This document shows, piece by piece, positions 33,201 through 45,900 of a stretch of 64,000 bases of DNA; the first letter of the stretch is position 1; each line of letters starts with the position of its first letter. Under the pieces are notes generated by a model. The model had not been told where the DNA came from. It ran no database searches and saw only the letters and a program-made list of their open reading frames with translations. Source of the DNA: Diplosphaera chodatii. Lineage: Eukaryota > Chlorophyta > Trebouxiophyceae > Prasiolales > Stichococcaceae. Made by a program: the position numbers and the translations under genes. Where the stretch lies: NCBI GenBank assembly GCA_032358165.1, contig JAALGY010000020.1:1488001-1552000 (forward strand), given 5' to 3'.

Positions 33201-33354
33201 ACAGCACCGACGGCAGGAGCGTGGGGCCGTCGCACCAGGGGGAGTGCGCCATACGGGAGGTGGCCACCGTCAGCACAGCCGCTGCGGCGCACACCACCGC
33301 AACGGCCGCGCACCACCATCTGCGGCGCATGCTGTCAATTACTGCGGTCAGCAC
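30235..33354 (-). CDS. Membrane-anchored alpha/beta-hydrolase family protein (about 585 aa, 9 exons)
   Basis: Exons: 33354-32782, 32558-32309, 32143-32001, 31870-31748, 31590-31498, 31390-31313, 31153-30990, 30708-30593, 30452-30235; all in phase. The first border is less certain, because 33354-32503 is also open and would add more Gln/Pro/Ala-rich stem. A single hydrophobic stretch at about residues 10-30 after RRR suggests a type II signal anchor. The enzyme part follows plant alpha/beta hydrolases of unknown substrate: GVFLALNGCNHGPEGWWD, LPEEKAIVRAAVERGYVAVA, LFAWGGSAGGTF (GxSxG nucleophile elbow), KVVYTYNRRDPKAQQR and HTRFFSDRIAGI. The tail is a Gln/Pro-rich run of about 45 residues. It likely acts in the secretory pathway or outside the cell. 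Substrate cannot be inferred. Confidence 0.82.
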
Positions 33355-34432
33355 ATCACTGAGAAAGTGCCCCGCTCACTTTGCGTGCATGACCAGCATG
33401 CCTGTCTCGCTTCACCTCATGCAGCCCGAGATGTGTGCAGTTCAAAGTGCAATATCAAGTGCTCGATCACAGCACAGCGGTGCTTCCACTTGACGCATTT
33501 GACATAGAACGTGCATTCCGAGTGCACTGGCGAGTGTTGTGGCAGTTGGGCACGGACATCTGCAGCTGTGCAGCAGTACAGAGTCAGGGTTTATGTGCAG
33601 CAGTAAAATCGGCACCCACCTTGCCGAAGATGCATCCTGCTCACGACAGTTGAATCTTCTGCAGCACTAGCACGCATTCCTGTCATCGGGCATCGCTCCT
33701 GTGTGCTGACTGCTTAGCTCGCACAGGCAGCAGACCCCGCAGGCTAAGGCCCCGCAGCGTAGGTCACCGAAGGCGAGGTGCAGGCGCCGGCGTAGCGGAC
33801 ATCGGCGCGCAGGTGCTGTTCAGCCTGTTCTATAGAAGTGTGACTGATGTCTATGATGTCCGGGCGAAACTCTGCGCGGTGTTACGTAGCCTTTTGTAGC
33901 CTTGCACCTGCACCGTCTTGCATGCAGATGCCGAGTGCGCTTTGTTTCAGTTGCAACGCCCGACTGGCATGGCAAGAGGTCGAATTGCTTTGGTTCAACA
34001 TCGTAATACTGGGATTAAATGACTTGAACGCCTGCGCATAGACGTGATGTCGTGCGTCGTAGCATTCCTTCCCCTTCAGAAGTTCGCACGATGGTATCGC
34101 CTAGCAGAGCGCTCTTTAGTGCAGCAAGGCATGTGATCAGGCAGTGCAGGAACTTCGTTGTGGGTGCAACCTCGCAGCGCTCCGTGCAGCAGCCGGCCGC
34201 CTGGGTGGGCCTCCAGACAGACAGGCCGACAGGGGGTCCGGGATCTTGTGAAGCGCTCTCGGAGAGTTACGCTCTGATTAGGATGTTGCGGGTGACATAA
34301 CACAACCATCTTGCGTGCAGGGGTAGCGACAGGCACATGCATTGACGGCGTAACCGGCGACAGGCGATGCTTCGAACCCCTATCTTGCGACCCATCACGG
34401 CCGGCAGCAGAGGGACGAGGACGTGTTGCAGC
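33355..34432. other. Divergent intergenic region
   Basis: About 1.1 kb between the hydrolase (-) and the LRR gene (+). An alternative in-frame ATG for the LRR gene is at 34367. Otherwise no supported feature. Confidence 0.5.
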
Positions 34433-37400
34433 ATGACAGTCTCGCACAGCATTGCGCTTGTACTTCTGCTGCTTGCAGTCACGGGCTTCAATGGAGCCTG
34501 GGCCCAGGCGACGGGGAGCGCTGCAATCGACGGTGAGCTCTGCAGTACAGTAGGGTGGCATCTGTTGGCATGCAAGTCGGGTCGACCGTTTTGCAATGCA
34601 TTGCAAGCGCATCTGAGGCAGTCCATCGAGAGTGGCAAGCTGACAGGCTTGACATGCTCTGTGCTCCATGTGCAGCCGCGGCACTGCTGGCGCTGAAGCG
34701 CGCCGCTACAAATGCCAAGTTCAACTCCTGGGTGGGCAGCACGCCGTGCGGCACGCAGCCGTGGCAGTACATCACCTGCACCCAGGGCCGCGTCGTGGCG
34801 CTGTGAGTCCCTGCTGCGGCGTTTGCTCCTCCTGCCACACACGGAACAACGCCTTGTCGACATGCAGCCCAGTCAACGGCATATCAGCGGTGCCACACAG
34901 AGCGCTGCAGAGGGAAGCCCGTGTGCTCACCAGAAAGCTCATTGCTGCAGGGAGCTGAGCGACAAGGGCATCACGGGGACGCTGCCGCCCGAGCTGGCCG
35001 CCATGGACCAGCTGCAGCTGCTGGACCTGGGCGGCAATGGCTTCACCGGCGGGCTGCCCCTGGCCTGGGGGGGCCCCAGCGCCTTCCCCCTCCTCGTGTC
35101 CCTGAACCTCAAGGGCAACGCGCTGACAGGTGAACGTTCAGCCAGACAGACTCCAACGTGCTGGGTGCTGCGTGTAGTAGGGCTGGTTTCCAGAGAGGGT
35201 CCGTCGCCCAGCATACACCTTCGGACCCAGGGCTGACCTGACAGCTTCCCCTGCCTCCACTTCGTTGGAAGGGGTTGATGTCCCGCGAAGCTTCTGTGAT
35301 GTGCCGTCCGTACATTGGTGCAGTGCTGCTGCAGGCATGCTGCCGCCCACGTGGGGCGAGCTCGGCGCCTTCCCCGTGCTGCAGCGCCTCCTGCTGGATG
35401 ACAACCGGCTCAGCGGCCCGCTGCCGCAGAGGTGGGGGCAGCCGATGGGGGCTGCTTGACATGAGCACCCGCAAACTGTTCGCTTCCTGCCGTCTCACAC
35501 ACGGTGCCCACAGTGCTGTCGCTGATCCGGTCTGAGAATGAGCCTGATGCCCTGCCTGCAGGTGGGGCGAGGCCAGCGCCTTCCAGCTGCTCACCACGCT
35601 CAGCGTCGGCGGGAATGCCCTGGACGGCACGCTGCCCCCCACCTGGTGCAACGACGTGACCAGCCTGCCAGCCGTTCAGGCGCGCACCTCTGTCTTTTGC
35701 ATGCGCAGTGGCATGATCAATGTCGCCTGCAGACACATCGTGCAAGCCTATAAAGGAGGCGCAACATTGAGCGTGTCGACACTGCAGGTGCTGTCGCTTG
35801 AGAGGAACCGGCTGATGGGGCCACTGCCCAGCTTCTGGGGCGGCCAGGGCTGCAAGCAGATGAGGTGCGCACTGCATGCATGCAGTGCTGTGCTCCTTTT
35901 CGATACATCCTGAGCCAGAGGCACGTTGGAGGCGCTGCAGCTCGGGAGCGCTGCAGCTCGGGAGCATCAAATGCCATGCGATTGCACGCTGCCCAGACTG
36001 CTATCCTAGGCTGAGGTCAGCTGACTGCCGCCATGCAGGAGCCTGAGCTTATCGAGCAACGGGCTGGGCGGGGCGCTGCCCGCCGACTGGGCGGCGCAGG
36101 GCTACTGGCCTACGCTGGCAGTGCTGCAGCTGCAGGGCAACGCGCTGCAGGGGGGCTTTCCGGCCGAGTGGACTTCCCCGACCGCCTTCCCGGCGATGCG
36201 GGCAGACGGCTCTGGCATGTGCGCCTCTCACAGCATCTGCCAGGACATGTCTTCCCTGGGAACAGCACCTGCCGTAACCCTTCTTGTCGGACATCAGTGC
36301 CTGGGAGGACGACGAACCACAGTGGATACCATCCTGATATCCTCTTTGCACCGTGCGCAGCATTGTGCAGCCCGGCAATACGAGGCTCAGCGGCACAGTG
36401 CCCTTTATCCAGTTCCCGCTGCTCGCCGAGACGGCGGTCGGTAAGACCGTGCGCATCCCAAACCTCAGAGGTTCGTCTCGCACGCTCACCATGTACCCCG
36501 GCCATTATTGCACGGCTCCTGCAAGCGCTCGCTCTCTTGTATCTTGGCGGCATCCATGCTCCTGTGTGTGATCAAATTATATGTGCTTGATCAGCTGACG
36601 TCTTCTGCTACCCTGTAGCAGACCCTGAACTGGCGGCGGTGAGGCCGCCACCCCTTCCGAAGGCGCCGCCGCCGCCCAGTGCCGCCGCTGTTGCCGCCGC
36701 ACGGCCCGCTACCGTCACAGCAGTGGTGCGGCTGGCGGGCAGCGGCCTGTGGCCCTTCACCGCGCTGCAGCAGGTGGCCAACTGGCTGCGGAGCCCCGTC
36801 CTGCTCTGTGATTTGGGCACTCTGCAATCATGTCATATCGTCAGCAAGCCAGACGCTGCTCTCGGGCTGCCACCACATCTTGCACAGCGAGATCGGCACC
36901 TTTTCAACGCAGGCGGCGCTGCGTGGCGTGGTGCTGCAGAGCCTCAGCAATGTGGAGGGCGACATCACGGAGGCGCAGCTCACCATCGGCACTGCCAAGG
37001 TACCGATCACAAGCAAACTTACCGTGAAGCAAAAGGGTTGACAGGTCTCCCCTGCAGCACATGTGCAGCTCGGCATGCAGGAGCTGCAACCGTTGTGACT
37101 CATTGGTTTTTCCGTTTTCCTCCTGCTTTTCAGCTCTTCAAGCATTGTTGCCGCCTGCAGAGATCGGCTGGCGATGTGGCGCAGTATGCAAATGTCAGCA
37201 AACAGGGGCGGCGCATGCTGCAGGACACACAGGCTATCGAGGTGAGGGTGTAAGCAATTGTTAGGATGCTATGCTGCTTGATTGTGTCAAGGACCAGCAG
37301 ATGGCGCCTTGGTACGATCATCACAGTTGTGCTGCGGCATGCATGCAAGCTACACAGATGGCATTAAAACATCTGCAGGCACGTACTGATTGTTCCAACT

Positions 37401-39256
37401 CTGCACAGGTGCCCATCTACGTGTTGACCACGGTGGGCAAGGCGGCTGCGGTGCGCACTGCGCTGGCCGCGCTTGCAAAGTCGGCGGCGCTGCAGGCGGA
37501 GCTGCGGTCCGCAGGCTTCCAGCTCAGCGATGCCGGCCTCGTCAGCATCAACAGCTCCCTGGTGCGGCTGTGCACATGTTTCTCAAAATACAGTCGCTCC
37601 GCATATCGAAACGTCTGCTCAGCTAAGTCAGCGCGTTGTCGGATCCTGCGGGGCCATGAGCGCCTGCTTTGGCTGAACATCGCAGATGTGCCATGTGGTG
37701 TTCAGATTCCATGCGTGCGTGAATCTGAGCCTCGTTTGGTGCGCGAGCCTGCTGCATGCGCAGCCTGTTGACAGTTTGCATGCACACATGGCTACAGGGC
37801 AACCAGGTGCCGCCACCAGCAGCGGCTCCCCAGCAGGCGCTGGCACCGGCGCCAGTCCAGACCAGCAGCAGCACTGCAGACAGCAGCACAAGCGGAAGCG
37901 CAGGCAGCAGCAATGACAGCACGAGCGGCAGCAGTGCCAACATTGGCGCGATCGTGGGTGGCGTGGTTGGCGGTGTGGCTGCCCTGCTGCTGATCGGTGT
38001 GTACACGACACAGCACGACTGCCACTGATGTCCATGCAAACGGCGTCTGTTGGCACTCTATCGAGAGCCTTTTGATACCACTGTCGGTACGCCTGTCGAT
38101 GTCGAAGTCGTCATATTGCAACATGGTTGTAGCACGAGCAGCTGGTGATGCAGGTGCTCTGGTGTGGGCTTGTGTCAGGCGGCGGCAGCAAGACAGGCAG
38201 GCTCAGTTCATCACGCAGCAGATGTACAAGCCCAGCGTGCGACGGGTGCGACATTCTGACAGCTCCTGCTGCTCACTGCTGACTCACAGCTGGCTCACAT
38301 GCTGACAGCTCCACTGATAGCTCTCTGACGACAGTCGTCCTGTTGTGCTTATAAGACATGCTGCAAACCTCATGAATATGCGCCTACGCATCGCAGGTCA
38401 GCAACAGCAGCTCTGGGATGCCATACCGCAAGAGCTCCCTCGCTACAGTTCAGGTGCTGCGATGGATGTGTGCAGCTTTGCTAGTGCGCTGCTGCATGTC
38501 AAGGTTGACATGGGTGATGCTGGGCTTGCTAGCTCCCTGCTGAACAGGTGCAACACACGACCAAACAGCAGCTGAGTTGCTCTTGCTGTGCGCAGGAGTT
38601 GCACGACGAAGAGTTGGAGACAGCCGCAGGGCCCAACCCGCCAGGGTCACCCGGCGGCAGCAGCCGCGGCGGCCGCATCACGCAGGGACTCTACAGAACA
38701 AGCAGCAACGGCTCTGCGGACGGCATTCTGTCGGTGAGCCCCCGTATGGCCGAGCACTGCGCCGGTCTCAGTGTTGATGCACAGCACATGCAGCGCGGGG
38801 TGTTCACACATGACCGCCGCTTCATCATGTCCTCCTGTCATGAATGGTGCTGACTGCAGCACTGTTGCAACACCGCAGGACCATGTGCGCAGTGGCAGCG
38901 CCCACAGCTCGTGCGCCATCGAGCCGGTGTACGTCGTGCCGGCACCCGACACGCAGCAGCACGGCGGCAGCAGCAGGAGCGCACGACTCACGCAGGTGCT
39001 GCTGGACTTCACCAACCACCACACTGTCCCGATTTGCTGCAACATGGTCGGCATCACCCAACTGTATGTGCGTCCAACAGCAAGACTGTATCTGACGCCC
39101 AGCTGCTCTGTTGTGATGCCTGCTGTGCCCTTGACGCTGTGGTCGCTGGGTGCGCAGGGCACGCTGGGGGCGCACACGCGCATCACGAACCCTGAGGAGA
39201 GCGCCCCCAGCAGCAGCTGGACATCCCGCTTCAGCCGGGCGTTTGCGAGCTCGTGA
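34433..39256 (+). CDS. LRR receptor-like membrane protein without kinase domain (roughly 750-800 aa)
   Basis: Firm exons: 34433-34532, 34676-34802, 34951-35129, 35335-35431, 35562-35679, 35788-35864, 36039-36218, 36361-36440. Later exons start near 36620, 36918, 37135, 37410, 37797, 38397, 38597, 38880 and 39160; their borders are approximate. Order: signal peptide (ALVLLLLAVTGFNGAWAQ); a plant-type LRR N-cap (LLALK, W, PCGTQPWQYITC); about six LRRs of the form LQLLDLGGNGFTGGLP; a Pro-rich hinge (PPPLPKAPPPPS); a module of about 180 residues (TVTAVVRLAG, ANVSKQGRRMLQ, VPIYVLTTVGKAAAVRTALA); a Ser/Thr-rich stalk; one membrane helix (IGAIVGGVVGGVAALLLIG); and a Ser-rich cytosolic tail with no kinase motifs. 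Probably a cell-surface protein. Partner unknown. The intron after 35679 has a GC donor (CAG|GCGCGC). Confidence 0.85.
35933..35964 (+). repeat. 16-base perfect tandem duplication in an LRR-gene intron
   Basis: CGCTGCAGCTCGGGAG occurs twice in a row, between LRR exons ending at 35864 and starting at 36039. Confidence 0.9.
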
Positions 39257-39514
39257 GCAAATAAAGAGGGTGGCCGACGCCGCACTGACAACAGCAGCAG
39301 CCTTAGCACGATGACGAGGGAGTCCCGCCTGTCAAGCGGCGTGTCGTAGCAGGCCCTCGTCACCGACGAGCTCTGGCCTTTCGACATGGCAGCCACCAAG
39401 CATGCGGCTGTTCAGCCAAAACAATTCACCATCAGGAAGGTCGTCTGCAACAAACAATTGAGGGGCACCACACTGGCGTGCCATCAGCATATGATCATTT
39501 GAGTCACTTCATCT

Positions 39515-39519
39515 TTACA
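39515..39519 (-). terminator. TGTAA-type poly(A) signal of the condensin gene
   Basis: TTACA on the + strand, about 470 bases past the condensin stop. Confidence 0.45.
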
Positions 39520-39738
39520 TTATGCTATAGCTATACCGGTACTGTTCTTTCTGGGGTTTGCTGCCGAAGTGTGGGGAGGACTGCCGACTCTTGAGGGTTA
39601 TTTCAGCAGAACTGCGAATTGTAGAGGGGCAGAGGAACAGCTAACAGCTTGGCTCATCACATCAGATAGAGGAGCACAGATCTGAAAGTGTGGTTTCAAC
39701 TTTGGTTATACCACAGCATCTAAAATCAAGCCGATGAA

Positions 39739-39748
39739 TGTAATGTAA
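39739..39748 (+). terminator. Tandem TGTAA poly(A) signals of the LRR gene
   Basis: Two consecutive TGTAA copies, 483 bases past the LRR-gene stop. Confidence 0.55.
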
Positions 39749-39986
39749 TCAATTGGGTGAAGCCGCTGCACATGGTCGCCTACGCAATGCACTGTAACAG
39801 TTGCGAGACACTCACGGCATCCAAAGCTCGATGTTCTAGGCCCCTAGTCCTCGAGGCCACTTGCCCTGCAGTGCATGCCAGTGTACATGTTGTGTGTGGA
39901 CTTGCAAGTGAAGGACGCTGCTCGGATGTGAGATGGTGGTGTGCGGTCAGATGTGCTTGCCTACCGAGTGACCAGACACACGAGGG

Positions 39987-42900
39987 TTACCTCAGGGCTG
40001 AGCGGGCGGCGGGGGCGCCTGCTGACTGCTTCCTGTGGCCGACCTGGAACGTCCGGCCGTGGCGGGCGTGGCGGCTGGCCGTAACCGCGTCCCCAGCCTC
40101 CTCGTTCTCGTCGCCCGAGTCCGCCTCTGCCGCCGGCGCTGCCGGAAGGTCCCGCGCCTTCCTCAGCCGCCCGCCCCGCCGCAGCTTCGACGCTGCAGCA
40201 CAACACAGCGCATCAGCCTGCTGCTGGGCCATTGTGCCTAGTGGTTAGCACAGGAGTATGCCTGCTTCATACAGCCGGCCAGATGCAAGATCCTTGGCAA
40301 GCACACCTGTGGACGGAGGCTCTGGGGCATCGTCGTCCTCCAGAGACGGCTGGGTCGAATGCTGCTGCTGCTGCTGCAGCGGCTCTGGGGCTGTCGCGCT
40401 GCTGGCCGAGGCATCGCTGGCTGACACACATGCCGATCGCCGGGACCTGCGTCGCTGCTGCGGCAGGTCGGCAGTGCCTGCAGAGCATGGAGGGTTTCGC
40501 ATGAGATCGAGGGCTGCCACTTCAGCAGCAGCAGCGGATGTCCACTGCACAGAGCGGTCACTGTCAGAAGGTTGATGTGGGGGCACACACCGGTCTCTGC
40601 ATGCTCCACAGGCTCGAACTGCACAGCCACTGGCGGCGCAGCCATTGTCGCTGCTGAAAGCCGCGCCGAGGCCCGCGACGTCCGCCTTCGAGCGGATGGG
40701 AGTGGCCCTGTGTCGACCAGCGCCGGATATGACCACGTAGATTGTCGTCGGATTTTGCTGCCATGGCCGCGGTGCAGCCCCGACAATGCATCCACACCCG
40801 ACATCTGCAGCATGATCCTACACATGACCTTTTGCTGCATCAAGCAGCACCTGTTGCAGTGTCATCGTCCGCAGGCTCGCTCTTGACAGCTGCCACGTGG
40901 CTGTGGCCAACCGCTTCGCTGCCACCGGCACCAGCCTGCGAAGCCAGCTGCAGCCCCGCCAAGTCGTTGCCCAGCTCGGACGCCTCGCTGTGCATTGCCA
41001 GCGCCCTCCCTGTGGATGATTCTTAGGCTGATTTGGCGCTGCTAGCATCTCATTCATTTCGCAGCAGCACAAACAGAGGCTGGGGCTCAGCTTCAACACA
41101 GAGGAGCCACTCGATATATTACCAGCAACAGCATACTGTCTTATAAGCCAACAGCAAGGTAAGCTATTGCAGCCACGTCGTCCATGGCAGAAGCTTCATG
41201 GTATCTGATCAGCGACGCCTCAGGGCAATCAGACAGCAGGTACCTTCAGCATGGGCACCAGGCGCCGGCCCGGCGGCGCCTTCTGCCTCCGGCTCTGCCT
41301 TGACGCCTGCGGCATGGGCCGCGTCTGCCTTTGCCGCCGCGGCCTCCCGCGCCTCGGCCAGCTCCGCCTCCTTGCCCGCGATGCGCGCCGCCCAGTCGTC
41401 GACCAGCTCCTTCGTCTCCGGCTTCTTGTCGCGCTTGGCCACCCTGTCCACCACAGCCTGCCAGAGCAGGAATGGCAGCTGGGGTGTGCTGACAGTCACC
41501 CGACACTCCATATAGCACGCAAACCCTGCCTAGAAACCCCTGTATATATAGCTTCGCACCTTGAAATAGCCAAGGACGGCCTCGTCGCACAGCGCAACAT
41601 GGTACGTCTTCCACATGTCGCCCAGCTTGCGCAGCGCCTTGTCGCTGAGGCTGAGCTGGGCGATGCAGAATGCGATGTTCCGGGCGGCAGCCGGCTCCTT
41701 CACGAGATGACAGTCCGCCGTGTTAGCTCGTATCGTCGTCATGTCGTATACACACACTACTGCAATGTCATGGGAATACTTGGAGCCAGAAACTGTATAG
41801 AATGGTGCTGCGCTATCCCAGCCCTCCGACCAACCGCAACAACAAAGTGGCCTGACACTGCAGGTGGAGCTCATGCCGACACAGGTGGTGCCCACACTGC
41901 GCACCTCTGCTACGGTGCCCAACCGCGCCGCAAGCCGCTCTGATAGGTGGTCCACAAACTTGTCGCGCTTGACATACCCGAGCAGCGTGTGCATGATGGC
42001 CTGGAACGCCGCATCTGACAACCCCTGCATGATATTACATGTCGCCATCTTTCTGAGTATTGCACTAGCACCAGATGACGCAGAAAACGAACACACGACT
42101 CGTGCCCACTACACTTTGAAAATCTTGTGCAAAGCGCATCACCTGCTCAGCGCCGAGGCTGCTCAGTATGTCCGGCAGCAGGTTGAAGATGGGGTTGACG
42201 TTCTGCACAGCCAACGGCGATGCTTAGCATGTTAGCCAGACATCTGTGTACACGTGAAGCCACGACAGCCTTCCAGCAGCACTGCAAGCTCATGTCTGCG
42301 CACCTTGGTGACTTTGTGGGACAGCTCCTCAAAGAACAGGTGGGCCAGCGAGGCGATACGGGGGTCGCTGTCCTGCAGGCGCAAAGAGACGATGTGTCAT
42401 GTGGGCGCTTTTCAATAGTCCACTTCATACAGCCTTAGGCACCTAGCCCATGTGCACCACCATGGGAGTGTTCCGGAATGTAAGGGAGTCGAGGGCTGCA
42501 GATGAAAGGGTGGTAAGCGGCAGGTGAGTGCACCTGTAGGCACATTGCCATGCGCGCAATGTGGCCCTTGACCTTCATCATGTCGTTCAGGATGAGATGC
42601 GTCAGCACCATCAGCGCGTTCTTGCGTACACCTGTGCATCAACAAGATAGTTGTGAGCACACTGTGGCACTACATTGCAGGTGCATGACTCACGTGATGA
42701 TGCACCAGTGGAAATGTAGCAGAACAGTTGGTTGTTGAGGTTGACTACGCCCTGACTTGTGCACAAGCGTGAGGTGGCCCAGCAAGCTCTCTCACCATCA
42801 TCTGGGTCGAGCAGTGGCTCGTACATATTGGCGGTCCAAGGCTCCAGCAGGTTGGGGAACCTGAATGCCAGGTCCCCGATTGCAATGACCAGGTTGCTGC

Positions 42901-45900
42901 GCACCGCTGGCTCTACCGTCCTGCAGCGCAGCCATATCAGTGCCGGTCAGTACAGTCGGTTGCGCACATGGAAGGGCATACCCTCCAGCAGGCACAGAGC
43001 TCAGCCTCGTGCACGTGACAGGCAATGGATGGACTGGATAGCAGGGGCCCACCTGTTGTGCAGCAGCGTGAATAGGAGGCGCAGGTTGGTGTCGCAGAAG
43101 TGCGGCTCGATGGCCATCAGCTTGGTGAGGGCCAGCAGCGCGCTCGCCCGCAGGTCAGCATGCGCAGCCATCAGCGAGCTGCGGCAAGTAACAGGGGCGT
43201 GTTTCAACGACCCCTTTTTAACGATGGATTTTGACTTGGCGCCAGCAGTTGTGCCACCAGGCCAATGTCGACGGGGAGATCAACCTTAGGAGTCTGGATG
43301 CAGCAGGATCGTACATGAGGATGTGCTCCAGGAATTGTAATTGACGCATGACTCCAGGAACTAAATGAATCTGTGTCACTGCACTGCAGGCTGCACCTGC
43401 TACGGCAAAAGGAGGCGATGAGCGGCACGTAGCGCCCCAGGCCGTTGGCGACGGCCAGGATCTCCGTGTCGGCAGCGTCCTTCAGGGCGTCCAGCTGCAT
43501 GTCGGCGCTGACGGCGCCCACGCCAAGCTCCTTGTTGATGTCCTCCTGGCTGGGGGGTGCGCCTGCATGGGGGTAATGCCAATTGAGCAGTTAATCGAGC
43601 GATGCATGTGCTTAGCAGCCCTGGCCCAGTTGCTTGGGTGTGTCTCATGCTGGGCACAGAACTTGAGCAGAGCTGCAACATCGTCAGCAACAGGAAGACT
43701 TCAGTGTACGAGATGGAAGACACTGCTGTTGACAGCTGCCCGCACGGGCGTAAGCAGCCGGACATGTGCTGGCCTTGGCATCCGACATCCTGTTCAGCTG
43801 TTTGGACTGGGCTTTGTGTTACACCTTGCCACATTGTCGGCTGCGCACGTAAGATCACCTTGTGTGCTGCCAGCCGCTGCACGCTCGGCCGCTGCCTCAG
43901 CGGCGTCCTTCTCCGCGTTGGCGCGCCCGCGCCGCACCGCCTTTGCCATCTTTTCAACCAGCATCTGCGGTGCATGTGATATATGTTGCCTCAGCCCCGT
44001 CTAAACAGGACAGCTTTGAATGCCTTCACCACCTTGAGCACTACCATGATGCACGATGGTGAGCCGACAAGAGCATTTGGAAGGCCTTACAGATAAGGAT
44101 GAAGTGTCATGCTGGACATGCTGCGAAGCGGTCTCACCAGGTGCTGCAGCGCGGTCTGCCCGACCACAAAGAACAGGCGGCTGAGGTGCAGGGCAGACAC
44201 CAGGTCTGAGGGGCGCTGCGGCGGGCTGGCAGTCGCATCTGCTGCACCGCCGCCGCCTGTGGAATATGTCATGCAAGACGTGATGCGAAGCACGACGACT
44301 GGGATCCAGCAACAGTCTCTTGCACATCCTTGCGACAACGTAGTGATATCGAAAAACCCAGCAGCGACAAATGTAATATAGGCTTGTGGTGCATATGAGC
44401 AGGTACCGCAGCAGGTGTGAGGCGGCCCTACAGCCCAAGATCTTTGCAGCAAGGGTAGCTGCCCTACTCACCAATTGCAGGGCCGGCAAGTCGGTGCACG
44501 ACCGCTGCACACAAGCTGCCGGGCGCAGGATGCAGTGCATAGATGGCTGCGACAGCGGCCTCAGCGGCTGAGTACCAGGCTGCAGGCTGCAGGGGCAACA
44601 TCACCAAAGGCTTCAGGCATTGTGTAGTAGTCATGTCAAGATCTGTGTGGGATTCGAGAGAGCTTACAGGTTGCAGTCAGGTGTGTTGAACAGATGAGCC
44701 ACCTGCAGCCGAGGCGCCACCAGCACGCCCACCAGGCACCGCGTGATGCGGTCCATCTGCGCTGGGTTCCTGCGTGAACACGGCTCCAGGCACTAGGTCG
44801 CTTCTGCTGACACTCACACCACTAGGTGAGAGTTGCCATCAACGGCCAAAGGACTGGTGACAGGTATGCGCACGGGGTATGGCAGCATTGGTTGCAAACA
44901 CGGGACACAGCTGAGATCATACCTGCTGTCGGGAAGGTCAGCAAGACGGCGAAGTGCCTCGCAAGCATATCGTGTCACCATGGCATCCGCACCAGCACCC
45001 TCAAAAGCAAGCTGCAAAGCACCACAGCCCTGCTTGATCAGACATCAACGAGGTTGACCAGGTATGGCAGGACTGGCCACCTGAGGTCGTCTCCGCTCGG
45101 CCAGTTTCAGCAGTGGGTTCAGGGAGCTAGCGCAGTCACTGCAATGCCATGCCAGGCGGGATGGAGCTCCTGCACTCCTTGCCTGCAGCAGCGTGTCCAG
45201 GTTGCTCTGCAGGGTGTCGGGGCGCTGCGCGGCCACCATGCCAACGAGCGCCAGGGCTGCCCTGGTGCGCCCCACCTGGTAAAATACAAGTACTTGCTTT
45301 GCCCTCCCTAGGTGTGAACACAGGCATGAATGACCGACTGCTGGCATTGCTGTGCGGGACAAGCATCTGAGCAAAGTGCAGAGGGTTCTGCAGAAACATG
45401 TCAGCAGACTCCCTACTTGCAACGTGGCGGGGTAGTCTTCATCAGTGCGCCCCGCCGCAACATCCCACAGAGCCTGTGCACAGCGCAAGCATGCTGTAAG
45501 ACACTCAAATGCCTGATACGATAGAGTTCCTATGCCATGACACGCCCGTGCAGGCATGCGTAGTGCACATGTCATCATGCAAGAGGCTCTCATCTGAAGC
45601 TGGTGCACCTTCAGGGTGCGATCTGTGAGCAGGTCCTTGTGCATCATGGTCTTAATCACGTCCTCCAGTGACCCCAGCTCCCCTGCACCATGTTGTCATG
45701 GCGGATGTCTATGAACAAGACGGTCTCAAATGCACACTGAAAGAAACACTGGACAACAGAAGAACATCTTGACTGCTGTCGACGATTCACTGACGTCGTC
45801 GCACAGTAGAACAGAAGTCAGTGTAGAAGCATGAAACATCAGGATGCGCACCAAGACTGGAACCCTGTGCCAGGCCGACCAGGTTTTCAGCCGCTTGCTC

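Larger units (their letters stand above)
39257..39986. other. Convergent intergenic region
   Basis: AT-richer gap between the LRR (+) and condensin (-) stops. Poly(A)-type signals for both genes lie past one another (see the signals at 39739 and 39515), so the two 3' UTRs may overlap. Confidence 0.5.

Noticed and set aside
40236..40300. tRNA A-box-like sequence GCCTAGTGGTTAGCA
   Set aside because: No GGTTCGA B box at the needed distance and no cloverleaf; lies between condensin C-terminal exons.
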